Positions 8,791-16,067 of a DNA stretch of 64,000 nt are shown piece by piece. Location: positions 1,560,001 to 1,624,000 of the forward strand of contig NZ_AP023086.1 in the NCBI RefSeq assembly GCF_021655555.1, read 5' to 3'. The notes under the pieces are model-generated. The model saw only the letters and a list, made by a program, of their open reading frames with translations. It ran no database searches and was not told the DNA's origin. Position 1 is the stretch's first letter. Each line of letters begins with the position of its first letter. Source of the stretch: Marinagarivorans cellulosilyticus (GTDB taxonomy: Bacteria; Pseudomonadota; Gammaproteobacteria; Pseudomonadales; Cellvibrionaceae). The translations under genes were made by a program, and so were the position numbers.

Positions 8791-9909
8791 ATGAAAGTTG
8801 CTCTGCTTTCTGGTGGTGCCAGTATTCATACTATTCGTTGGGCTAATGGTTTAGCTCAGGCAGGCCATCAGGTGCATTTAATTACTCAGCATCCCTTACT
8901 TGAACCGGTTGATGCATCTGTAGTTTTACATGAATTTCCGTATCGTGGAACGTTAGGTTATTTTTTAATGGCTTCGTCAGTTAAGAAACTTTTAAAAAAA
9001 ATAAAGCCTGATGTACTAAACGCTCATTACGCTAGTGGTTATGGTACTACTGCTCGCTTGATCAATTTTCATCCTTACCTTTTATCGGTTTGGGGGAGCG
9101 ATGTATACGATGTGCCCAATCAATCCAAATTTCACCGGTATTGGATTAAAACTAATTTGCAGTCGGCAGACAGAATCGCTTCGACAAGCCACTGTATGGC
9201 AACGCAAACCCATACACTAGCTGACAATTTAGGTGATATTGCTATTACCCCGTTCGGCGTCGACGTGGAGCGATTCGAGTATCGGCAGTCTGTCGCTGTT
9301 AACAAGGATGCTCTAGTTATTGGTACGATAAAAAGGTTAGCGCCAAAATACGGCATTGACACCTTGATAGAATCGTTTGCTCTACTGCTATCTCATTATC
9401 GGAAAAAATCCCCTGAAATTGCTGAAAAATTAGAATTGCATATTGTTGGCGAGGGGCCGCAGCGAGAGGAGCTCGAATTGTTAGCTAAGCGCCTTGATGT
9501 TGATCAGCAAACCAGGTTCTTTGGGCGAGTGCTCCACTTTGAGGTGCCGAAAAAGCTTGCCGAATTTGATATTTATGCTGCGTTAAGCCGGTTGGATAGT
9601 GAGAGTTTTGGTGTTGCAATTATTGAAGCTGGTGCAGCGGGTAAGCCAGTAGTCGTTTCTGATGCTGGCGGGTTGCCTGAGGTTGTTGTTGCTGAAAAAA
9701 CAGGGATTGTTGTTCCTCGAGCGCAACCTCAGCAAGCTGCAAAGGCGTTGCAGCGTTTAATTGAAGACCCTTCTTTACGTTCATCAATGGGGCAGGAAGG
9801 CTATAAGCATGTTAAATCGCAATACAGTTGGTCACTATCTGTATTAACGATGCAAAAGTTACTTGAAGATGTTGTTCAGGATGGTGCGCAAGTTAATGAA
9901 TTGGCATAA
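8791..9909 (+). CDS. GT4-family glycosyltransferase
   Basis: Second GT-B glycosyltransferase of the operon, 372 residues. The donor-binding half contains GTIKRLAPKYGIDTLIESF and the EX7E motif (ESFGVAIIE), then SDAGGLPEVV, all typical of family 4. AAAGGAG lies 6 bases before ATG 8791. Its stop TAA (9907-9909) abuts the first G of the family A element, so the present C-terminus may have been set by that insertion. Cytoplasmic, acting on the undecaprenyl-linked intermediate. Confidence 0.85.
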   Translation: MKVALLSGGASIHTIRWANGLAQAGHQVHLITQHPLLEPVDASVVLHEFPYRGTLGYFLMASSVKKLLKKIKPDVLNAHYASGYGTTARLINFHPYLLSVWGSDVYDVPNQSKFHRYWIKTNLQSADRIASTSHCMATQTHTLADNLGDIAITPFGVDVERFEYRQSVAVNKDALVIGTIKRLAPKYGIDTLIESFALLLSHYRKKSPEIAEKLELHIVGEGPQREELELLAKRLDVDQQTRFFGRVLHFEVPKKLAEFDIYAALSRLDSESFGVAIIEAGAAGKPVVVSDAGGLPEVVVAEKTGIVVPRAQPQQAAKALQRLIEDPSLRSSMGQEGYKHVKSQYSWSLSVLTMQKLLEDVVQDGAQVNELA

Positions 9910-10309
9910 GGGCACGTCAAAAAATAGTAATTTTTGTGTGAGAGCAAGGGCATAAGTTGCTCCAGGCAACTTTCTGCATTTCCTCCATCCGTGGCAATGT
10001 CATTAACTTAAAGCAAGTTAAGCGGTAGGCGGTGATTTTTCAGGACCCTCACGCGCCGGGAGCGCGTGCGGAGCGTCCATGGATTGGCTTGAGCGAGTCC
10101 AGAAAAATTGTCGGCTGCCGCTAAGTTAATGACATTGCCATCCGTGGAGGTCAAGCACCGCCCGGATGACTGAATGGATTCAGGAGGTGGAGCGACGCAT
10201 CGGTGCAGGAAGCGCCTTATTAGACATTGCACCGCCACAAGTAGGTGGTTGATTAGAATAACCCCGAAAGCAGCTAGCGGAAAAAGTGCATTTTTAGAGA
10301 TGCCCTTAA
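9907..10309 (-). repeat. Family A MITE-like element, copy 2, interrupted by a nested element
   Basis: This copy starts GGGCACGTC after the TAA stop of the upstream gene and ends ATGCCC followed by TTAA. Its arms match other copies (GTGAGAGCAAGG near the left end; AAAAAGTGCATTTTTAGAG at the right). It is longer than the others because a second inverted-repeat element sits inside (9992-10140) and because it keeps an internal block (AGGTGGTTGATTAGAATAA, reverse strand) also seen in the copies at 14330 and 15774. It lies inside the exopolysaccharide operon and has no coding potential. Confidence 0.8.
9992..10140. repeat. Nested second-family inverted-repeat element (family B)
   Basis: A perfect 19-base terminal inverted repeat (TGGCAATGTCATTAACTTA at 9992-10010; its complement at 10122-10140) bounds about 149 bases of GC-rich sequence. 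The flanks ATCCGT (9987-9992 and 10140-10145) are duplicated, overlapping the terminus by a base. The host sequence on either side rejoins into the family A consensus seen near 28130 (CTCC...GGAGGAAATG). This shows insertion of B into A. No transposase is encoded. Confidence 0.8.
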
Positions 10310-10350
10310 TATGATAGAAAAATTAATCACTTCAACGAGAGTACTTACGC

Positions 10351-11607
10351 GTGAAGATTATTTATTTACATCAATATTTTAATACTCCAAAAATGTCTGG
10401 TGGTACGCGTTCATATGAAATGGCTCGTCGTATGGTTGCCGCTGGCCATGATGTCCATATGATCACCTCATGGCGTAGTGATACGGATAGTAAAAGTGGC
10501 TGGTTTACGACGCTGGAGCAGGGCATTGTTGTTCATTGGCTCCCAGTTCCTTATTCAAATGCAATGGGTTATGTAAAGCGAATTCGTGCATTTTTTGATT
10601 TTGCTTTGGCTGCGAGGAAAAAGGCAATTGAATTGGATGCCGATGTCATATTTGCAACGAGCACACCGCTGACTATTGCAATACCTGCGGTACTTGCCGC
10701 AAAGAATCACCGAATACCGATGGTTTTTGAAGTTCGAGACCTTTGGCCCGAATTGCCGATTGCCATGGGGGCACTTAATAACTCGGTGAGTATTTTTCTG
10801 GCAAAACAGTTAGAAAGGTGGGCTTATCGAAATTCTGATGCAATAGTTGCTTTATCGCCAGGAATGAAAGATGGCATAGCTAAAACGGGTTACCCGAAAG
10901 AAAAAATTGTTGTTATTCCTAATAGTAGTGACAATCAAGAGTTTAAGTATGACCAAAGTGCTGCAGCTAAATTTCGCTCGGCTAGACCTTGGTTGGGGGA
11001 TCGGCCTTTACTTGTATACACAGGAACATTTGGGCGTATTAATGGTGTTGGTTATATGGTTGATTTGGCTAAAGCTTTATACAGCATTAACTCAGAAATA
11101 CGAATTCTCTTGGTGGGTGGCGGACAGGAGTGGGACTTGGTTATGGGACAAGCTAAGGCTCAAGGCGTGTTTGAAAAAAACATATTTTTTGAGGACAGTC
11201 TGCCCAAAAACCAGATCCCAGGCCTTTTGTCGGCCGCCGATATGGCTTCTAGCCTATTTATTGATATTACTGAAATGCAGCCTAATTCTGCCAATAAATT
11301 TTTTGATGCATTGGCTTCTGGTACGCCGGTTATGATTAATTATGGTGGCTGGCAGCATGACCTAGTGAATATTCATGGCTGTGGTTTGGCTATGTGGAAA
11401 AAGCCTATAGCGGAAGTTGCGAAGATAATTTCTGAGAAAATTCAAGATTCTGAATGGTTATCTTGTGCAGGTGAATCGGCAAGAAAGCTTGCGGAGGATC
11501 AATTTGATCGCGACGTTTTAGCTAGCCAGTTAGAAAAGGTTATTGTCGCGGCTGTAAATCGTGATACTCACAATGTAGATATTATTGCATCTGGAAAATA
11601 TTCATAA
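10351..11607 (+). CDS. WbuB-like GT4-family glycosyltransferase
   Basis: Third GT4-type glycosyltransferase, 418 residues, closest in style to WbuB/WcaI-type enzymes. It has the N-terminal HQYFNTPKMSGGTRSYEMA loop, the FEVRDLWPELPIAMG motif and a C-terminal donor domain (VYTGTFGRINGVGYMVDLA, later NKFFDALASGTPV). These enzymes usually act just after or near the PglC-type initiating transferase, which is the next gene. The start is GTG 10351; no alternative ATG fits. It follows the nested repeat element, so its expression must read through that structure or start downstream of it. Confidence 0.85.
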   Translation: MKIIYLHQYFNTPKMSGGTRSYEMARRMVAAGHDVHMITSWRSDTDSKSGWFTTLEQGIVVHWLPVPYSNAMGYVKRIRAFFDFALAARKKAIELDADVIFATSTPLTIAIPAVLAAKNHRIPMVFEVRDLWPELPIAMGALNNSVSIFLAKQLERWAYRNSDAIVALSPGMKDGIAKTGYPKEKIVVIPNSSDNQEFKYDQSAAAKFRSARPWLGDRPLLVYTGTFGRINGVGYMVDLAKALYSINSEIRILLVGGGQEWDLVMGQAKAQGVFEKNIFFEDSLPKNQIPGLLSAADMASSLFIDITEMQPNSANKFFDALASGTPVMINYGGWQHDLVNIHGCGLAMWKKPIAEVAKIISEKIQDSEWLSCAGESARKLAEDQFDRDVLASQLEKVIVAAVNRDTHNVDIIASGKYS

Positions 11608-11624
11608 TCTAGGGGGGAAGCGTT

Positions 11625-12221
11625 ATGTTCAAGCGTATGGTTGATATTCTTATCGCAAGTTCAGCTTTGATTGTACTTGCTCCACTTATTCTTATTGTCG
11701 CAATTTTGGTTAATAGAAAGCTAGGGTCTCCGGTATTTTTTAAGCAATATCGACCAGGCTTAAATGGAAAAATTTTTCAAATGATTAAATTTCGTAGCAT
11801 GCGTAATGCTTACGATGAGAGTGGAAGTTTACTGCCAAACGAACAGCGAATAACCTCTTTTGGAACAAAACTAAGGGCCTCTAGTCTCGATGAGTTACCC
11901 GAATTATGGAATGTGATTAAGGGGGACATGAGCCTTGTTGGTCCAAGGCCATTACTCGTCGAATACCTACCGCTATACGACAAAAGACAAAAAAGGCGCC
12001 ATGAGGTTAGGCCTGGAATCACCGGTTGGGCCCAGATCAATGGCCGCAATGCCATTTCTTGGGAGGAGAAGTTTGAATACGATGTTTGGTATGTTGATAA
12101 TCGTTCGTTTTTCCTCGATATCAAAATTCTATTTCTAACAATTAAAAAGGTATTTGTTCACGAAGGGATTTCTCATGGTGACGATATTGCAATGCCTGTA
12201 TTTACGGGACGCTCAGAATGA
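11625..12221 (+). CDS. PglC-like initiating phosphosugar transferase
   Basis: Monotopic membrane enzyme that transfers a sugar 1-phosphate from UDP-sugar to undecaprenyl phosphate, the first committed step of the polysaccharide. It contains the N-terminal re-entrant helix (about residues 5-30) and the bacterial sugar transferase core. That core includes MIKFRSMR, the catalytic-type LRASSLDELPELWNVIKGD with Asp-Glu, the SLVGPRPLL motif, and RPGITGWAQINGRN. At 198 residues it is the short PglC form rather than the long WcaJ/WbaP form. GGGGGGAAG upstream of ATG 11625 gives a strong ribosome site. It overlaps the acyltransferase gene by 4 bases. Confidence 0.9.
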   Translation: MFKRMVDILIASSALIVLAPLILIVAILVNRKLGSPVFFKQYRPGLNGKIFQMIKFRSMRNAYDESGSLLPNEQRITSFGTKLRASSLDELPELWNVIKGDMSLVGPRPLLVEYLPLYDKRQKRRHEVRPGITGWAQINGRNAISWEEKFEYDVWYVDNRSFFLDIKILFLTIKKVFVHEGISHGDDIAMPVFTGRSE

Positions 12222-12838
12222 AAACCCTTGCAATACTTGGGGCTAGTGGCCATGGGCGGGTAGCCGCCGACATTGCTTTGCAAAGCGGCTGGGGGGATGT
12301 GGTCTTTTTCGATGATAGTGATACTAATCGTACACGGTTTGAACATTGGTCCTTTGCCGGCAATACCACCGAGCTGTTGAATTCATTTGGCCATTATGCC
12401 GGTGTTTTCGTCGCAATTGGTAATAATAAAATTCGCTCTGAAAAATTAGCGCTACTTCGTGATATTAATGCACCGATTATCTCGTTAATTCATCCGCGAT
12501 CGATAATAAGTCCATTCGCTACTTTAGGTTCCGGTGTAATGGTTGTTGGTGGTGCCGTTTTATGTGCGTTTAGTTGTATTGGTGATGGCGGGATTATTAA
12601 TTCAGGCTCAACGGTGGGGCATGACTGTCAGCTTGAAGAGTGTGTGCACGTTGCTCCCGGTGCCCATGTCGCAGGGAATGTACACATCGGCCGTTTATCC
12701 TGGGTAGGGATTGGGGCTGCAATTCGACAGGGTTTGGTTATTGGTAGTAATGTCATGATTGGTGTTGGTGCGGCAGTAGTAAGTAATGCCGAAGATGGTC
12801 AAGTTTTAATTGGCGTCCCAGCTAAGCCCAAAAATTAG
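12218..12838 (+). CDS. PglD/NeuD-like sugar O/N-acyltransferase (left-handed beta helix)
   Basis: An N-terminal Rossmann-like domain (AILGASGHGRVAADIAL) is followed by hexapeptide repeats of the left-handed beta-helix fold (about residues 95-200). The catalytic-type His sits in STVGHDCQLEECVHVAPGA. At 206 residues this is the PglD/NeuD size. PglD acetylates the 4-amino group of a UDP-amino sugar, and its ATGA overlap with the PglC-like gene argues for that role here. The aminotransferase that would make the 4-amino sugar is two genes downstream. Exact substrate is inferred. Confidence 0.86.
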   Translation: MKTLAILGASGHGRVAADIALQSGWGDVVFFDDSDTNRTRFEHWSFAGNTTELLNSFGHYAGVFVAIGNNKIRSEKLALLRDINAPIISLIHPRSIISPFATLGSGVMVVGGAVLCAFSCIGDGGIINSGSTVGHDCQLEECVHVAPGAHVAGNVHIGRLSWVGIGAAIRQGLVIGSNVMIGVGAAVVSNAEDGQVLIGVPAKPKN

Positions 12839-13045
12839 AAGTTATCAATTGCTTTGTGTTGAAATAATTATCGGTTAGAGGTTTTTATTTTAATAAAATC
12901 AAGTTTATGCAGTGCTTAAGTGTTAATGCTTGAAAAAAATCGCTAGTCAATCGCATTTATTAAAAATATGACTGCCCATAGAATGATTACATTTATAGAA
13001 TAATAAAAGCGTAGTTTGATTGTTAATGATGTGGGAATCGAGAGT

Positions 13046-14332
13046 ATGGCTTTGAAACTCGGGTACTTGTTCTTTTGGGTGTACGACTTAATTTCTAACA
13101 GAATATTATCTCAGACTATTGATGATTTGGAGGTAAGTTATAGTAATGGCAAGCAGGCAAGCGCTTTACCGTTATTGTATTATGCGATTAATCATGTCCC
13201 TTATTATCAGGCGCTAAAGAATAGTACTGTTGAGTTAGAGCGATTCCCTGTTGTTAACAAGGAGGTTATTAGAAAAGATCAAAATCTATTTTTTTCTAAT
13301 GCCTACAGTCGGGGCGGTTTAATAAAGGGTAAAACTAGCGGGTCCAATGGCATCCCATTCTATTTTTACTGGTGTAAAAACAAATCGCTCGTACGCACGG
13401 CTGAAATAATCTATTACAACCGCTGGGTTGGTTATGATGTTGGCGACGCCCATTTGCTGAATGCTGTGGGCGTTAACAAAAGTAAGTTAAAGCTATTTAT
13501 TCAGAAGGAAATTATTGCAAATCCACGTTCACTGTCTGATAAATGGTTTGCTCAGCAGCGAAAGGATCTGATTGATCGAAAAATACCTTATTATATTGGC
13601 TATGGCTCTGTTATCGATCAGTTTTCACGTTACTGTGAAGAGCGTGGTGATGCTAAAGAGAGCTTCAATCTAAAAGGTATTATTTCTACTGCAGAACAAT
13701 TACCGGAATATGCGCGGCAAAGGGCTGAATCAATTTTTGGTTGCCCTGTACTTCGGCGTTACGCAACTTTGGAAACCGGTGTTTTGGCGCATGAATGTCC
13801 AGAGGAGCGTCGACTTCATGTTAACTCAGAAAATTATCATATTGAGTTTTTGAAACTGAACTCTGGTGAGCCGGCAATGCCAGGTGAAACTGCGCGAATT
13901 GTTGTAACCGATTTAAACTCCTACGCAATGCCGTTGATTCGATATGATATTGGCGATCTTGCTGTTATCGATAACCGTGTTTGCGGGTGCGGAAGGAAAG
14001 GTGTGGTGATCAAGGAGTTAACAGGGCGCAGAGCGGATAGTTTGATTGGCAAACAAGGCCAAACAGTTTCCTGGATTGCTATTAGTGACGTTATGTGGTC
14101 CTTTCCAAATATAGAGCAGTTTCAAATTATTCAAATTAGTCGATGTAGATTTATCGTTAATGTTGTTAGCCATACGGGCTATGACAAGTCCAGTCTTGTT
14201 GAGAAGTTTAAGGCTTTACTAGGTGGTACTGTTGATATTCAATTGATTGACGTGGATGTGATTGAACGATTAGATTCAGGAAAGTCACGTGTTGTAATTA
14301 ATGAAATGGAGTCTTATACAGCATTAACGTAA
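13046..14332 (+). CDS. CapK/PaaK-like AMP-forming ligase-family protein
   Basis: Member of the phenylacetate-CoA ligase-like (CapK) branch of adenylating enzymes, often found in capsule clusters with unknown substrate. Visible motifs: the phosphate loop GKTSGSNGIPF, the ATP-binding region TLETGVLAHEC, and the late RYDIGDLAVID. A C-x-C-rich stretch (RVCGCGRKG) follows. The C-terminal small domain runs to the end. I prefer ATG 13046 (GGGAA 9 bases upstream) over TTG 13016, giving 428 residues. The stop TAA joins directly to a family A element, so the C-terminus may be insertion-defined. It may activate an acyl or amino-acid decoration of the polymer. Confidence 0.72.
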   Translation: MALKLGYLFFWVYDLISNRILSQTIDDLEVSYSNGKQASALPLLYYAINHVPYYQALKNSTVELERFPVVNKEVIRKDQNLFFSNAYSRGGLIKGKTSGSNGIPFYFYWCKNKSLVRTAEIIYYNRWVGYDVGDAHLLNAVGVNKSKLKLFIQKEIIANPRSLSDKWFAQQRKDLIDRKIPYYIGYGSVIDQFSRYCEERGDAKESFNLKGIISTAEQLPEYARQRAESIFGCPVLRRYATLETGVLAHECPEERRLHVNSENYHIEFLKLNSGEPAMPGETARIVVTDLNSYAMPLIRYDIGDLAVIDNRVCGCGRKGVVIKELTGRRADSLIGKQGQTVSWIAISDVMWSFPNIEQFQIIQISRCRFIVNVVSHTGYDKSSLVEKFKALLGGTVDIQLIDVDVIERLDSGKSRVVINEMESYTALT

Positions 14333-14495
14333 GGGCATCTCTAAAAATGCACTTTTTCTGTGTTAGTCGTGTCATCATTTTTCGTTCCTCGATAATGCTT
14401 TATCGACATTGTAGCCTCGAAAACTACTCGCTGCGTTATTCTAATCAACCACTTTCGTGTGGCGGTGTAATGTCTACTAAGAGGCTCTCTCAGTA
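14330..14495 (+). repeat. Family A element, copy 3 (right end decayed)
   Basis: It begins GGGCATCTCTAAAAATGC immediately after the TAA stop of the CapK-like gene. It shares its interior with copies 2 and 4 (ATTCTAATCAACCACTT, then GTGTGGCGGTG). The expected right terminus with GCCC is not recognisable. It ends about 60 bases before the aminotransferase gene. Confidence 0.7.
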
Positions 14496-14555
14496 TCGTT
14501 ATTTACATGTATCGATTTAGTACTCATTTATAATTTTTATTAGTAGGTTATTTTT

Positions 14556-15776
14556 ATGATTAATGGACCTTTTTCGCCTTGGCCTTCTTTTACACAGGAA
14601 GAGGCTGATGCCGTACAAGATGTGTTGATGTCGAATAAAGTTAATTACTGGACTGGAACGCAAGGGCGAGAGTTTGAGAAGGAATTTGCAAGCTTTGTTG
14701 GCGCTCAGTATGCAGTAGCTGTATCAAATGGTACCACTGCACTTGATTTAGCGCTGAAAAGTTTAGATATCGGGGCAGGTGATGAAGTTATTGTAACGCC
14801 ACGCACTTTTTTGGCGTCTGTCTCTAGTATTGTTTTGGCTGGCGCGGTTCCTGTTTTTGCAGATGTTGATCTTGACTCGCAGAATATTACGGTTGATTCG
14901 GTTTCTCAAAAGGTAACGGAAAAAACCCGGGCTGTAATAGCTGTGCATTTGGCGGGGTGGCCCTGTGATATGAATGGACTTATGGCCCTCGCTGAGCGTA
15001 ATAATTTTTTTGTTATAGAAGATTGTGCTCAAGCACATGGTGCTACTTATTATGGTAAAAGCGTTGGTTCCATAGGCCATATCGGTTGCTGGTCTTTTTG
15101 CCAAGATAAAATAATGACAACCGGCGGTGAGGGCGGCATGGTGACTACCAATAATGCTGAGTTGTGGCAAAGAATGTGGTCGTTTAAAGACCATGGAAAA
15201 AGCTGGGAAAGTGTTTATGAGCGTGATCACCCACCGGGTTTTCGTTGGCTGCATGATAGCTTTGGTACAAATTGGCGATTAACTGAGGCTCAGTCAGCTA
15301 TTGGGCGAATACAGCTTAGGCGCATGCCCGAGTGGAAAAAGTTACGACAAAATAATGCTGAAAATATATGGCAATGTGCAAAGCAGTGTTCTGCATTGCG
15401 TACGCCTGAATTGCCAGAATACATTGAGCATGCAGCTTATAAGTGTTACCTATTTGTTAAACCTGAAATGCTTAAGCCTACTTGGTCCCGAGATAGAATT
15501 ATGAGCGAGATGACCTCGCTTGGAGTTCCTTGTTTCTCGGGTTCGTGCTCTGAAGTTTATCTTGAAAAAGCTTTTGATAATACTGGCTGGCGGCCTAGTA
15601 TTGCACTGCAAAACGCTAAGGAGCTTGGAGATACAAGCCTTATGTTTCTTTGTCACCCGACCTTAACGCAATCCGAAATTGAAAAGACGTGTCGCGCGTT
15701 ATTGCAAGTTATGAGTACAGCAACGTTAAGTGAAGCGTTAAATACTGAGCCTGAACTTGAAACGGATAATGCATAA
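14556..15776 (+). CDS. DegT/DnrJ/EryC1/StrS-family sugar aminotransferase
   Basis: PLP-dependent aminotransferase of nucleotide-sugar pathways, 406 residues. The fold-type I hallmarks are present: the phosphate-binding GTTALDLAL, the PLP-ring Asp in VIEDCAQAHG, and the Schiff-base Lys in SFCQDKIMTTGGEGG (about residue 188). It probably aminates a UDP-4-keto sugar (PglE-like role) that the PglD-like enzyme then acylates. The 4,6-dehydratase (PglF role) is not in this window. The start is ATG 14556 with a weak upstream AGTAGG. The stop TAA abuts a family A element, and the last 15 or so residues look like an unconserved tail. Confidence 0.88.
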   Translation: MINGPFSPWPSFTQEEADAVQDVLMSNKVNYWTGTQGREFEKEFASFVGAQYAVAVSNGTTALDLALKSLDIGAGDEVIVTPRTFLASVSSIVLAGAVPVFADVDLDSQNITVDSVSQKVTEKTRAVIAVHLAGWPCDMNGLMALAERNNFFVIEDCAQAHGATYYGKSVGSIGHIGCWSFCQDKIMTTGGEGGMVTTNNAELWQRMWSFKDHGKSWESVYERDHPPGFRWLHDSFGTNWRLTEAQSAIGRIQLRRMPEWKKLRQNNAENIWQCAKQCSALRTPELPEYIEHAAYKCYLFVKPEMLKPTWSRDRIMSEMTSLGVPCFSGSCSEVYLEKAFDNTGWRPSIALQNAKELGDTSLMFLCHPTLTQSEIEKTCRALLQVMSTATLSEALNTEPELETDNA

Positions 15777-15925
15777 GGGAACCTCTAAAGATTCACTTGC
15801 TTCGCAATAGTGGCTTAAAGGCTTTTGCTCCTCGACATTCTGCTTCTCGATAACTACTCGCTGCGCCATTCTAATCAACCACTTCCGTGTGGCGGTGCAA
15901 GCTCCAACAAGAGGTTTCTGCCTCG
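15774..15925 (+). repeat. Family A element, copy 4 (diverged)
   Basis: It begins GGGAACCTCTAAAGATTC directly after the TAA stop of the aminotransferase gene and shares the ATTCTAATCAACCACTT block with copies 2 and 3. Both its left terminus and interior are diverged, and no clean right terminus is seen. The stretch 15777-16067 otherwise holds only the hairpin at 15993-16024. Confidence 0.65.
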
Positions 15926-15992
15926 CCGCAAAAATGGAGGCGCCGGTTCTATTGGGGTTTCTGGCGATTTGTGTCGATAGCTCCGAGTATTT

Positions 15993-16024
15993 AGAAATTG
16001 GCTCTTTGATAAGAGCCAATTTCT
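15993..16024. terminator. Perfect 14-bp hairpin between convergent genes
   Basis: AGAAATTGGCTCTT, a TGAT loop, then its exact complement. It lies between the end of the + strand polysaccharide operon and the end of the - strand sensor gene, where a bidirectional terminator is expected. Neither side has a run of T, so a factor-independent terminator is not certain. It could instead protect 3' ends. Confidence 0.5.
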
Positions 16025-16067
16025 ATCATCCCAAAATATTCTATACAAGGCTTAACGGCGGTAGTTT

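Noticed and set aside
10008..10238. 76-codon - strand frame in the nested element, possibly a transposase remnant
   Set aside because: No DDE or HUH motif or other transposase feature; the element is too short to be autonomous.
14763..15254. 163-codon antisense frame within the aminotransferase gene
   Set aside because: It is a shadow of a well-conserved PLP enzyme gene and has no independent features.
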